Positions 11,690-21,850 of a DNA stretch of 64,000 nucleotides are shown in pieces. The notes beneath the pieces were generated by a model. The model was given only the letters and a program-made list of their open reading frames with translations. It was not told the DNA's origin and did not search any database. A program made the position numbers and the translations under genes. Numbering within the stretch: position 1 is the stretch's first letter; each line of letters begins with the position of its first letter. Source of the stretch: Lunularia cruciata. Its lineage: Eukaryota > Streptophyta > Marchantiopsida > Lunulariales > Lunulariaceae. Location: positions 43,476,333-43,540,332 of the forward strand of contig OX419756.1 of assembly GCA_948567375.1 (NCBI GenBank), read 5' to 3'.

Positions 11690-12390
11690 CATAGGTCCAA
11701 GTCCTTTATTTGAAAATCCTTTCTCTGCAACCAATTCACTCTCAAAAACCCCAGCACTATCCATGTCCTTCCTTCAAAAGGCCTTTCCCTGCAACCAATC
11801 TCTCTCAAAACCCCGGCACTATCCAGGTCCTTCCTTCAAAAATCCTTTCTGTGCAGCCACTTCACTCTCTCCTTCAAAATTTTCTTTCCTGCAATACTCT
11901 CTCTCAAAACCCTAGCATTGCCCCAGGTCCTTCCTTCAAAAATCCTTTCCCTATAGCCAATTCACTCTCAAAACCCCTGCATAGCCCCAAGTCTTCTCTG
12001 GATTCCTTCCCCTACAGTCCATCTCTCTCAAAACCCCAGCATTGTCCAGGTCCTTCCTCAAAAATCCTTTCCATCCAATTTCTCTCTCAAAACCCCAACA
12101 CAGCCAAATCTTCTCTCAAAAATTCTTTCCTTGTAGCACTCTCTCTCAAAACCCTAGCACTATTCCAGGTCCTTCCTTCAAAAATCCTTTCCTTGCAGAC
12201 AATTCACTCTCAAAACCCATATACAACCCTAGGTCATCTTTTGGAAATCCTTTCTCTACAGCCAATTCACTCTCAAAAACTCCAACAGTGCCAAGTCCTT
12301 CCTTTGATTGGTTCCTTCCCTGCAGCCAAACTCTCAAAACCGCAAAACTGTAAAACCTTCTCTCAAAAATTATTTTTCTGCATCACTCTC
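11690..12390. repeat. Minisatellite of about 60-bp units in LTR-G (right)
   Basis: About ten or eleven degenerate units with the same blocks as 2860-3390 (CTCTCAAAACCCC and TTCAAAAATCCTTTCC). The extra units lengthen this LTR relative to its partner. Confidence 0.75.
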
Positions 12391-12956
12391 TCTTAAAACC
12401 CCTTTCAATTCTCCTTTCTTTCTCTCTCCAAGCATAAGCTCTTCTCCTTTGGTAAATCTCCTTTCGAGCTCCTTGTCCAAGCAGAAACTCTTCTCCTTCA
12501 GGAAATCTTCCTGTCCAAACCTTTCTCCTTTGAAACTCTTTTCTTCACTGCTTCCGTGTCGCTTTCAAAGCTTCCCTTGATATCTCCTTTTTCAATGCAA
12601 CTCGTTAGATATTCCCTCTTTCTTTCTCTTGAAAAAGAATCCCTTCCTTTGAAACATTACTGCTATTCCCTAAATCCTTGTAAATTCCTCTCTTCTCAAG
12701 CTTATGTAGCATAAAAAGCCCTTGAGCTTATGTAACATAAAAAATCTCCCAAACTTATGAAACATAAATGAAACTCCCAAGCTTATGTAGCATAAAAAAC
12801 CCTTGAGCTTATGTAACATTAAAAAACTCCCAAGACAAGGTAACATAAAAACTTCCAAGAAACAATAACATAAAATAAATGCCGAGTTCACTATAACATA
12901 AGAAAAACTCTCATACCAAATGGCACCAATGCTACGTGTAGATTATTTCTCCAACA

Positions 12957-13145
12957 ACAATGGAAAATCCCCCTTTGGTTCTCTAATAGGACAACTCCAA
13001 GTGTAAACCAAGCTCGCTCAAAGGTAGGTCTATTTGGTAACTCCTTTAGTCTAGTTGCTACTGCTTGCCATAAACCATTGGTCGCTAAGTGGATCCCATG
13101 TTCCTCAACCAACTCAACTCCACTATCAACCACCTTTGCTCTAGA
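12957..13145 (-). pseudogene. A0: gag-protease linker, continuation after element G
   Basis: The sequence from AAAATCCCCCTTTGG through AACTCCACTATCAACCACCTTTG matches 31213-31389 of A2 base by base with scattered changes. In A2 this segment is contiguous with the protease region whose A0 counterpart stops at 1092, which shows G split A0. Similarity ends near 13145, where the strand of the family A sequence switches to plus. Confidence 0.7.
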
Positions 13146-13229
13146 AGAAAGATGGTTTTGATTGGGAGACAGACACCTTCTTCATGTATGAGAGGACGGT
13201 AGAGTGCAAGTAGTACCACTTCCATCTCA

Positions 13230-14330
13230 GAGATCACAATTAGTCCATCATGCTCATGAGGAGCTAGGACATTTTGGAGTAAACCATACATTTAGCTTAC
13301 TCTAGAGTCATTATTGATGGTGTGGTATGTAGACCAATGTATAGTAGTTTGTTGCAGGATGTATGGTTTGTGACCAAGTTAGATTATCATTTAATGCTCC
13401 TATGCCACAATTGTACTCATTACCTATCATGGGATTGGGTTAACATTGGAGTTTGAACTTTCCTAGTCCTTTACCATTGATTGTGAGATATCATCGATAT
13501 GGTTTGGTTATGTGGAACATTTCTTAGAGTAGATTGAGTTGGTGGCACTTCCTGACAAGTCCAATGAAAGGATGGCTTATTTGTTCCTAGATTGGATTCT
13601 TTATTATTTTGGTGCATTAGTTGAGGTTTTAACTGATTAGGGTATAGAGTTCTTGGAGTAGTTTTAGGTCTTGTGTGACAAGGCTTTGATTGATCATCAT
13701 ATGACCTCCCAAGATCATCTTGAGGCAAATGGCTTAGCAAAGAGAGTGGTTTAAAGGGTGGAGAGAGGATTGCAGAAATATGGGTTGTAGAGAGGCCACT
13801 TAGGAGTTTGGGATTTCTATTTATCTTGGTTGGCCATGGGCTACCAATTCAGCCAACACGCCTCCTTAGCATCCTTCTCTCCTTACTTTCTACTTTATGG
13901 ACAAGATCCAAATTTACCTATAGCCATTCTTCAAGATGCTATTGTAGTTTTGGACTTAGATGTTCCAGACTTGTGGGTGAGCGCATGTTTTCAATGGATA
14001 GAGATCTTTTAGAGAATGAAATCAATAGCCTTTGGGAACTTGGTGATTGCTTAGTATTAGGATACCTTATATTATGCTACTATTTAAGGAGGAGGTTATA
14101 GACTCTTGATCCACCAATTTCATCCAAGTGACTATGTATAGCTATAACAACAATACCAATGACACTTGATGTTACTATAGGCCATACCATCTTAAGAGTG
14201 CATGAGGTTTTGCCTTCTGGAGTCCTTGTGTTGGAAGGACATGCTGGTGTTGTTTCAAAAGATCATGTGCGCAATTGTGCACCATGCCACTTCCCAAACA
14301 TTCATGGTAGTATGGACCCAACCTTGGCAC
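13230..14330 (+). pseudogene. A': integrase (zinc finger, core and C-terminal domain)
   Basis: Frames on the plus strand encode HEELGHFGVNHTF and then CMVCDQV (H2C2 zinc finger, about 13245-13410), the core with ALVEVLTD*GIEFLE (second catalytic Asp kept) and LEANGLAKRVV, where the third catalytic residue appears changed from Glu to Lys. Then comes WLAMGYQFSQHASLASFSPY at about 13827-13886. The C-terminal part at 14165-14320 includes HTILRVHEVLPSGVLVLEGH and HVRNCAPCHFPN. About six stops occur, many at positions expected to hold Trp or Gln codons. It is the opposite strand to A0 and A2, so it is a separate copy. Assignment to family A rests on adjacency and on my memory of such elements, so it is inference. 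Confidence 0.65.
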
Positions 14331-14421
14331 TTGTATGTGCAAGCTTTTGTATGTTATGTAGTGTACGTTATGTGGCACTTGTATGTACAAGCTTGTGGTG
14401 TATGTTATGTGACTCTTTTGG
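14326..14421 (+). repeat. 48-bp in-frame tandem duplication before the PHD finger
   Basis: GGCACTTGTATGTRCAAGC begins at 14326 and again at 14374, exactly 48 bases apart, with the following bases also repeated (TGTATGTTATGT). The unit equals 16 codons, so the frame is kept and the first Cys-x2-Cys pair of the finger (FCMLC / WCMLC) is doubled. Confidence 0.75.
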
Positions 14422-14545
14422 TGGAGTTGCTATTATGTTGGTGTGTGATAGCTGTTTGAGAGGATAGCATATGATATATTTGACTCCTCTCCTCATGATG
14501 GTTCCTAAGGAATAGTGGTTATGTCCTAGATGTACTTGATCTATA
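14399..14545 (+). pseudogene. A': PHD finger fused after the integrase
   Basis: In the same frame as the integrase C-terminal part: CMLC (14399-14410), MLVCDSCLRG, a stop where Trp is expected, H-M-I-Y-L-T-P, then VPKE, another stop at a Trp position, and WLCPRC. This is the C4-H-C3 spacing of a PHD finger, with one zinc ligand changed to Tyr and two Trp codons now TAG. PHD fingers usually read the methylation state of histone H3 tails. In chromoviruses a chromodomain sits at this place, so here the finger probably guided integration to chromatin (inference). No longer functional. Confidence 0.65.
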
Positions 14546-14696
14546 GCTAGTTCACCCTTTATATTGTATAGATTTCAGAAAACTGACTAACAATGGGGCT
14601 TGATAGCACCCGACCTCTTGATCTTTGCACACCATAAGGTATACCATATACTTGGAGTAGATAGCTATCTAGAGTTAAAAGGACCTAACCACCAGC

Positions 14697-14710
14697 TAGA
14701 GGAGCGAGTG
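14697..14710 (+). other. Polypurine tract of A'
   Basis: AGCTAGAGGAGCGAG lies directly before TGTGGCACTTTAGGG, which looks like the first bases of an LTR. A purine-rich tract abutting a TG start is the expected primer for plus-strand DNA synthesis. Confidence 0.5.
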
Positions 14711-14966
14711 TGGCACTTTAGGGTTCTTGTATGACTTATGTGTGAGTTCATGTATGACTTAGTGTATGATGTTGAACAATGTATGTTGTGTAACAATGTA
14801 TATACGCACTACAAAGGGGAAGGTTTTAGTATCCTTAAGAGTAGAAGAAACAAAACATATGTCATGCATATATAGATTGCTACACAACATACATTGCTAT
14901 CAACATCACACTCTATAGAAGCACAACTCAAACATTAGTCATACATGGACTCTAAAGTACCACAAT
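14711..14966. repeat. Palindromic LTR-A junction
   Basis: The left arm 14711-14813 (TGTGGCACTTTAGGG...GTATGTTGTGTAACAATGTATATA) is the reverse complement, with mismatches, of the right arm 14866-14957 (TATATAGATTGCTACACAACATAC...CTCTAAAGTACCACA), around a spacer of about 55 bases. Both arms look like the first 100 bases of the same LTR, so two copies in opposite orientation meet here, each cut short. This marks the switch between plus-strand A' and minus-strand sequence on the right. Confidence 0.6.
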
Positions 14967-15293
14967 AATTAGTTCATTTACATAACTCAAATCACACTCA
15001 GCCAGATCACTACTTGATCTATCACTCAATAATCTGCCAACAATTGGGCAATGATTACAGTCAAGCCACACCCACTCTAGCTAAGAGAATCTAGGTAATG
15101 CTCATCGATCTCTATCCACCATAGCCAAGAACTCAAAGGCTCAACATCAAAGAAGTGAGCTCTCTAGAGCTGCACTTTGAAAGTATACTCCTTGGACTCA
15201 AGCTAGGTCTCAAACTCTAACGGTCCCACTAATGGCACATCCAATGGTGCAAGTCGTGCTAAGTGACAGTCGGCTCCACCATGTAGTTAGTAC
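14967..15293 (-). repeat. Shared non-coding segment X (left copy)
   Basis: About 330 bases matching 34548-34880 in the same orientation (for example CACTCTAGCTRAGAGAATC and CTCAAGCTAGGTCTCAAA). It contains no coding motif. Both copies border family A sequence, so it is probably LTR or untranslated sequence of that family; which is unresolved. The copy ends at GTAGTTAGTAC where LTR-B begins. Confidence 0.6.
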
Positions 15294-15984
15294 TGTGAGC
15301 CGGCTTGTCTCTCACTCAAGATGAACCTCTGATGGCTATTATGGTAGCACACCATGGACTAAGAAGGCAAGGAACCCCAACTCCATCATACTTCTCCAAG
15401 GCTAACACTCCCATACTCAAGACATTGCTCACTATAGAATTCAATGAGAGAGGTAGTTGCAAATGAAAGGATGATGAGTACCTCCTCACCCCTTGTTTAT
15501 AAACTTGTGAAATAGTTATGCACTAAAGTTACTAATCTTTGGAGTAACTCAAGTTACTAGACTAAAAGTCAAGTAAAGTCAAAAAAGTATAAAGGAATAT
15601 CCATCCACATGGGTATATTCTATAAAGCATGTGATCTTATCTTGACCCAACCACTAAATCAAGGATTCCTTCACATGGGCTATCCTTGGACTATAGAAGA
15701 ATCCAAAACAAAAAGGCTTGCGGGCCCAAGAGTTCTCAACTCTTTCCTCAAAGCCAAAAACCTAGGAATAATATCAAGTCAACATACTAGAATCCAAAAT
15801 AGTGGTGCTCATCTTTTCCACTTCCTCTAAAGTAAGGTCCTCTCTATCTTAGCTATGACTAACTTTAGCTAATCATGACTAATTTAGAACCATCCTTTAT
15901 CTCTATATAAGTAATATCTCTCAAGTACTTGTAATACCAAGCTAAATATCACAATATCACACCTATGCACAAATGGGTGTTACA
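15294..15984 (-). repeat. LTR-B, 3' LTR of element F
   Basis: 691 bases, reading on the minus strand TGTAACACCC...GGCTCACA, the same unit as at 28097, 39361 and 50949. Minus-strand F coding ends just to the right. Bases 15985-16000 give GAGGGTAAA on the minus strand immediately before TGTAACACCC, a likely polypurine tract. This position supports LTR-B being the LTR of the F family. Confidence 0.75.
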
Positions 15985-17095
15985 TTTACCCTCGGATTAA
16001 GTTTTCACTTTGTCCTCAAAGTGAAGGTCTCTCTACCATCTATGATACATCTTCAACTTATCATGATTAATCTTATCAAATTGTCTTCCTCTCCATTCCC
16101 TAAGATCATAGGTGTAATTGCCTCACACCTTCTTCACTATGAAAGGTTCAAAGTACTAAGGCAAAAGCTTCTTTTGCACTCTCTTGAATTGAATAGAATC
16201 AATTACATTACCCAATCACATTCTTTGAAAGACTCCACCTTCTTCTTGCCTTGCTTCTTGTCATAGCTCTCCTTTTGTTTCCTTTGGGCTTGCTCCACTC
16301 AAACCATAGCAACTGCTCTTGCCTCTTCCAACTCCATGAGTTGTTCCTTCCTTGACTTCTCTATATCACCTCCTTATGCTTTCTTCAATCTCTTATGAAT
16401 GCTTTGGAAGGTAGGAAGATCAAAGTGAATAGGTAAGGTAGACTCAATACTATATACCAATTGAAATGAAGAATATCCGGTGGAAGTCTTCATGGTTGTC
16501 CTATACTCCTACAAAAATGCATGAATCCTCTTGTCCCAATGATGTTGAATACCCTCTATTTTTTCATCTTTGGCCAACATCATGCACAAGGTCTGATTAG
16601 TTCTCTCTGTCAAGCCATTGGAATTTGGCTTAAATTATATAGTTATTCTATGTGTGATAGAGAAATGTCGTAGCATGGCTGTAGTAATGCTTCTTGTAAA
16701 TTCTCCTCCTCTATTAGAAACCAACTCCAAAGGCCATCCAAACCTAGTGATAATGCATTCAAAAAGAAATCTATCAACTTCATCTTCTTCATTCTTGTCC
16801 GAATGGTCTAGCCTCAACCCACTTGGTAAGATAATCATTACCTACCACAATATACCGATTGTTCCTTGGGCTCCTATTGAGAGGACTTACAAAATCAATT
16901 CTCCACTTCTCAAAAGGTCATTAGTAATGGAATTGATCTAAGTGGTGGAGTGGATGTAAAATTTCTAGCAAAAGATTGACAAACATAACAAGTTTTGCAA
17001 TAATCAAGACACTCCTTGAAAATCTCTCTCCAATGGTAACCTGCATCTAGAATCTTGAAAGCAGTCACTTTTCTTGCAAAGTGTCCTCCACACAC
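15985..17095 (-). pseudogene. Element F integrase
   Basis: Following an in-frame stop from the RNase H segment, 17095-16910 encodes CGGHFARKVTAFKILDAGYH, then YCKTCYVCQSFA: the H2C2 zinc finger. 16838-16635 covers the core, FLFECIITRFGWPLELVSNR then GGEF, where the second catalytic residue is Asn instead of Asp (G-to-A on the coding strand). 16630-15985 corresponds to the C-terminal region, broken into several frames. Integration activity is lost. Confidence 0.7.
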
Positions 17096-17700
17096 TTAAC
17101 CTTCATGAAATTCCTTTATAGGTAGGATAAACTCTTCCTTACCCACTGCTCTTTGAACTAGACCATCTGCTCCTTGGTGAAAAAGAATATCCTCCACCAT
17201 TGTGTAAGGTCTAGATCTTGCTGCAAGGGCCTTCCTCTCCCTCACATGCATCCCTTCTGGATAGTTATCTCTTGTCACAAAATCCACAATCTCCTTGTTC
17301 TCCATTGGAACCTCTTGAGTGATTGAGATTGTCATGAGCTCCTCATCTGAGAAGAAATCATCCATTGGCTTATCTACATCATGATCATAGGCTCTAGATA
17401 ACAAGTTAGCATTTGCATGTTTCTTTCGTGGCCTATCCTCAATGGTGTAGTCATACTCAGACAAGAGATTCATCCACCTTGCTAGTCTCTCTTCAACATT
17501 AGGCTTGTTGAAGATGTACTTCAAAGCCTTGTAATCCGTGATAATGGTGGTTTTCCCTCCAATCAAGTAGTGTCTAAACTTCTTGAGACCAAAGATCACT
17601 GCCAACCCTTCTCTCTCCATGCTAGAATAGTTCTTTTCTGCTGAAACCATCTGCCTACTAGCATAAGCTATTGGATGATCATGCACATCTTGGTCTAATA
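17096..17700 (-). pseudogene. Element F RNase H and link to integrase
   Basis: A 196-codon open stretch, the longest retroelement frame in the window. It runs from HPIAYASRQMVSAEKNYS through KKFRHYLIGGKTTIITDYKA (catalytic Asp in TDYKA), ARWMNLLSEYDYTIEDRPR and then an acidic linker (DDFFSDEELMTI), ending at HEG just before the integrase zinc finger. The RNase H segment lacks its first catalytic part, which lies upstream in another frame near 17750. Confidence 0.75.
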
Positions 17701-18807
17701 TCCTATAGCTACATTAGAGGATGAAAGGCTTATTCCAATCAGGTTTAGCAAGAATTGGAGCTACAACAAAGGATTGCTTGAGCTCCTCAAAATCTTTGAG
17801 AGCCTCCTTGTCCTCCAAAATCACCATGTTATCTACACCCTTCTTCATGTAGATGGTCAATGCATAAGCATTGTTGAAAATGGGAAGATGAACCTCCTAT
17901 AGTACCCAACCATCACTAAGAATTGGCATAACTTTTTCAAGCTTGAAGGGAATGGAAGGTTTGAGATTTTCATCACCTTCTCAAGATCAACTACTTTTCC
18001 ATCTTTGGAGATGATGTGCCCCAAAACTAGACCTTCTTCACATCCAAAAATGCACTTCTCTGGGTTGAGTGATGCATTTGCCTCATCCAAGTGTTGCAAG
18101 ACCTTGATTAGGTGCTCAAAGTGCTCCTCCTTGCTCACATAGACACAAAAGTCATCAATGAAGTCTCTTACAAATTTCCCAATGAAAGGTTCAAATACCT
18201 TATTCATGAACCGTTGGAATGTGGTTGGAGCATTACAAAGCCCAAAAGGCATGACCTTGAAAGCATAAGTCTCCCAAGGTGTGGTGAATGTGTTGAGTTG
18301 TTGATGCTTTGGTGCAATCTTGATTTGGTTGTATCAACTATAACCATCTCCAAAACTATACCTCTCATGACCTGCAACCTCTTCCAAGATCTCATCAATG
18401 AATGGCAATGGGTAGTAGTTCTTCTTGGTAACAACGTTGAGCTTCTTGTAATCCACACATACCTAAAGCTTGCCATTATTTTTCTTCACAATGACAATTG
18501 GAGACACCTATTCTGAATTCTCCACCTCAAAGATAAATCCTACCTCCTTGAGCTTATCAACCTCCTCCTTCACAACCAAAGATATTGGTGGGCTAATGCA
18601 ATGTTTCTTTTGGCAGATTGGTCTTGCTTGTGACTCCACCTCTATCTTGTGCTTCTCCAAGGTGACTTCCTTCAAATCCTTATAACTGAAAGCAAACACA
18701 TGGATGAACTTGCAAAAAACCTCCTCAAATCTCAACTTCTCCTCCTTGGTAACATTTGGGCCATACTTAAGGGTAGCTAAACTTCTCTCTACCTCCTCAA
18801 GTGTCAA
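17701..18807 (-). pseudogene. Element F reverse transcriptase (FIDDF type)
   Basis: 18807-18508 is the RT start (LRFEEVFCKFIHVFAFSYKD, then EEVDKLKEVGFIFEVE). 18476-18204 is the fingers region in another frame. 18252-17857 gives MPFGLCNAPTTFQRFMNKVF and FIDDFCVY (catalytic Asp pair at about 18157-18152), then GHIISKDGKVVDLEKV and the connection region. Both Asp are present, but frame changes make it non-functional. The FIDDF box separates F from both the C (FLDDIL) and G (FLDDIP) elements. Confidence 0.75.
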
Positions 18808-19837
18808 TGTGATTTATCTGGTTCCTTCAAAACCTCTAGCTTAGGTGCAAAATCCAAAACACACAAGGGAGACACATCTGAATCCAATTCAGATTCATCC
18901 TCCTCTGTGAAAGTCTCCTCCTCCATGCTTGTGTCCACACCTAAAGCTCCTTCTTGAAAATTTGATTCCCAATAATCAGAAGATGGTGTATTTGAATGTG
19001 AAGTGTTAATGGTGTAAGTTACAAGAACTGTGACTCCATGGTTTGATGGCCCAATCCTCAAGTACCCTTTGTGCCATCGATCAGTTGTGCATGCTACTCT
19101 CAACCATGGCCTCCCAAGAACTAAGTCATAGCTTGAATCCTTCAAGACTTGGAAATTCAAGAGATTTTGAACTCTCATAACTGAAACTATCACCTTGTCC
19201 ATCATCCTACTGGTCAAACTTTTTGTTTGTTTGCCATGCTCACCATAAATTTTGAAGGTCTTGAGGTATCATACCCAATTTCTTCATCAACCTTTTTGAC
19301 ATGGCATTCATTGTTGATCCTCCATCAACCAATGCATCTTTGATGTTGTGACCATTCACTCTCACATCAATCTTGGAGGCATATTCACAAGCATCCCATT
19401 GTGCTGGCTTGGCATCCACCACCCCCATTGATATTGGAGCTTTTTCCTTCTTCTTCCTCTTGCTCTTTGTAGAACTCAAACCACCTCTAAGCTCCTTTCC
19501 CAAAGTAGGATTCAAAACAATCAATTGGCCCACTTTGATGTTAGCCTTATGACTACCAACATCCTCCAAGACATTGTAGTTCCATTGTTGCTTTGAGATC
19601 AAGAAGTCATCCATCCCCAACTTCTTCCCTAGAATCTTTGTTGTTGATGGTGTTGAAGTGCTTGTGCGAGTGCTCCTAATAGGCATAGGAGTATCTTGGC
19701 TAGGAGTAAATCCTTGAGAAGAGTGCACATCCTTTGCAAAACGAGCTCTCTTCTTCTCTTATGAAAAAAGCTCCAAATTAAGACTCTTGGAGCTTGAGCA
19801 CTCTTCCTTCTCATTCTTGCTCTCAACCACATCTATG
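18808..19837 (-). pseudogene. Element F protease and upstream linker
   Basis: 19728-19240 ends with VRVNGHNIKDALVDGGSTMN, an aspartic protease site in which DSG has become DGG. 19217-18804 follows with YDLVLGRPWLR, the second conserved protease motif, and an acidic tail. The left flank of C1 (19838-19842, GATGT) lies within the gag-protease linker, so C1 split the F polyprotein here. Confidence 0.7.
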
Positions 19838-19944
19838 GATGTTGTAAAAGACCGAGACCAAGGAGAGAAATAGGAGAATGGAAACTCACATTGGGACACT
19901 TGAATGTGGGAAAACTCCAAATGCCTAGCATGAGCTTTGGCTTT

Positions 19945-19956
19945 GGTATTTATAGG
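19945..19956 (-). promoter_or_regulatory. TATA box of LTR-C
   Basis: The minus strand reads CCTATAAATACC, a good TATA box, preserved in the other LTR-C copies (for example 25168-25179 and 37276-37287). It lies about 100 bases from the LTR 3' end on the coding strand, a normal place for the element's RNA polymerase II promoter. Confidence 0.7.
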
Positions 19957-20095
19957 TAGCATACAAGGCCCTTGAGAAGCTTCTCAAGAAGTGTCCTCAA
20001 GGCGCTTTCTTAGAGTGCAAGCCAAGTTAACTAGGAAGCTTCTCAAGAAGCTTCCTTCTAGAAGCCGCCCACTTGGTGTGCAAGCTAAGCTAGTT

Positions 20096-20110
20096 GGAAG
20101 CTTCTAGAAG
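20096..20110. promoter_or_regulatory. Heat-shock-element-like array, C1 left LTR
   Basis: GGAAGCTTCTAGAAG is three perfect alternating nGAAn/nTTCn pentamers, the binding pattern of heat-shock transcription factor trimers. It is about 140 bases upstream of the TATA box on the coding strand. Further two-pentamer blocks (GAAGCTTC, TTCTAGAA) lie at 20036-20063. Confidence 0.55.
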
Positions 20111-20271
20111 CTACTTACTTCAAGTGCAAGCTAAGCTAGCCGGGAAGGTTCCCAAGAAGCTTCCTAGATACTTCCGGAATATTCTAGGCTAATTTGTCTT
20201 ATGTGCTACTTTGTCTTATGTGCTACTTTGTAAGCCCGACTAACTTTGTCGCTAAACTCCATATTGTTACA

Positions 20272-20283
20272 TATTCCTCCACC
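20272..20283 (-). other. Polypurine tract of C1
   Basis: The minus strand reads GGTGGAGGAATA immediately before the 3' LTR start TGTAACA. This position and composition fit the plus-strand primer. Nearly the same sequence follows the LTR of C4 at 60333. Confidence 0.6.
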
Positions 20284-20520
20284 GCTAGTTGGTGACATCC
20301 TCGTCGCTAGTGAAGCTTCAAATTCTTGGATGGCCGTCTGTGCATTCTAGAGGTGAGAAAGAAGTTCCCATGTGGCATCATGAAGAGGATGCCCCTTCCA
20401 AAGGACCTTGTACTCCATATGTTGGCAACGGCCTCTTGGAATATGGCAATGCACAAGGATACAATCAACTTTGTACTCCTCATGATCATTGATAGGGACA
20501 AGAAGAGGGGGAGGTTGGAC
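20284..20520 (-). pseudogene. C1 chromodomain
   Basis: The minus strand from about 20500 reads EEYKVDCILVH, then HMEYKVLWKGHPLHDATWE: the beta strands and aromatic positions of a chromodomain at the Pol C-terminus. Chromodomains of such elements bind methylated histone H3 and steer integration. The better kept copy is at 44242-44517. A stop lies near the end of the domain. Confidence 0.75.
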
Positions 20521-21850
20521 TCAAGAGGAAAAGGAAGAGGGGTTAGGAATAAAGGGTTTCAACTTGGAAATATGAAAGACAGGATGGATACTCATGTGAC
20601 AAGGCAAGGCATGTCGATAAGCAACAGGAGAGACAATTTGGGTGATATTAAAGGGTCCTATCCAATGAGGTGCAAGTTTACAAACTTGGGTATCAAGTGG
20701 GAGAGCGAGGTTACTAGAGGATAGCATGACTTTATCACCAATTTCAAAGGTGAGATCATGATGATGGTGGTCCGCATATTGTTTTTGGCGATTCTAAGCA
20801 ACAAGGAGGTGAGACTTGGCTTGTTGGAGATATTGGGATATAGTGGTCAAGAATGTGGAAGTATGAGGAACCTGAGATGGAGGAGGAGCAAGAAGAGAAT
20901 CTGGAACAAGCGGATCTTGGCCAAAATTGAGAAAGAAAGGAGAAAATCTGGTGCTTGCCTATTTGGAATTGTTGTAGGCAAATTGTGCAGCTGCAAGACA
21001 TTCATCCCAATTGGTATGGTGGACATTGACAAAGGCACGCAATATATCCTCCAATGTACAATTTTCACGTTTGGTTTGTCCATCAATTTGAGGATGATAG
21101 GCCATGGACAAAGCAAGCTTGGTACCGAGTATTTAGAAGAATGCTTGCCTAAACTTCCTGGTAAGTCAAGGATCATGGTTGGAGATGAGTACACATGGCA
21201 TCCCATGATGCTTGAAGACATTGTCAAAGTAGATTTGTGCTAAGGTTGGAGCATCCACGGTATCATAGGTTGGTGTCAAGTGGATTTGCTTACTAAGCTT
21301 ATCCACAAAGACCACGATTGCGGTGTGTCCTTGTTTTGTCTTTGGCAAGGATGTGATGAGACCCAAGCTCACATGCCCCTAGTGAACAGATAGAACGGCG
21401 AGTGGTTGAAGGAGTCCACTTGGCTTCTAGTTTTTAGCCTTGTTACATTGGCAGCTCTCACACAATCGGACAAATTCTTGAACATCTTGTGTCATGTTGG
21501 GCCACAACCATTGATGTTGGAGGGTACCCAAGGTCTTGTCCACACCCATGTGACCAGAAATGGGTAAATCATGAGCTTCTTGAAGGCACACAAGTCAAAG
21601 ATCATCTTTAGCTTGAACATAGATCCGATTCTCATTGAATAAAAGGCCCTCCTTGATGGAGAAGGTGTTGTACTCCTTATCACATGCCGTAAAGCGACCA
21701 TGTACCATTTGGAAGAAGAGATCTTGGTGTAGAGCTGACTAAAACTTGTTTTGGACCTTGGAGTCAACTAACACCGTTGAAATTGCCATTGTGATGAGAG
21801 GAAGAGACTTCAAATAGGTCGTCATGATATAGCATCAAGAATGACATGGA
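20521..21850 (-). pseudogene. C1 integrase
   Basis: In order on the minus strand: zinc finger remnants near 21770-21490 in mixed frames; core at 21372-21166 with HTAIVVFVDKLSKQIHL (first Asp kept) and CVLISNHDP, in which the second catalytic Asp is Asn; then HPQIDGQTKRENCTLED, in which the third catalytic Glu is Lys. Next come WDECLAAAQFAYNNSKQ and the C-terminal VGDKVMLSSSNL-type segment, ending VFHISKLKPFI at about 20560. Both losses are G-to-A on the coding strand. Confidence 0.75.

Larger units (their letters stand above)
19843..20271 (-). repeat. LTR-C, 3' LTR of C1
   Basis: 429 bases from TGTAAAAGACC to ATATTGTTACA (plus-strand reading). The U3 part (about 19970-20270, upstream of the TATA box on the minus strand) is packed with GAAGCTTC and TTCTAGAA palindromes. 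The same unit occurs at 25066, 37173, 43770, 45877, 52548 and 59908. Confidence 0.9.

Noticed and set aside
15289..15989. AGTAC / TTTAC as a target duplication of the LTR-B at 15294
   Set aside because: Only three of five bases match, and F coding follows directly, so this LTR is F's 3' LTR and its right side should not carry a duplication.
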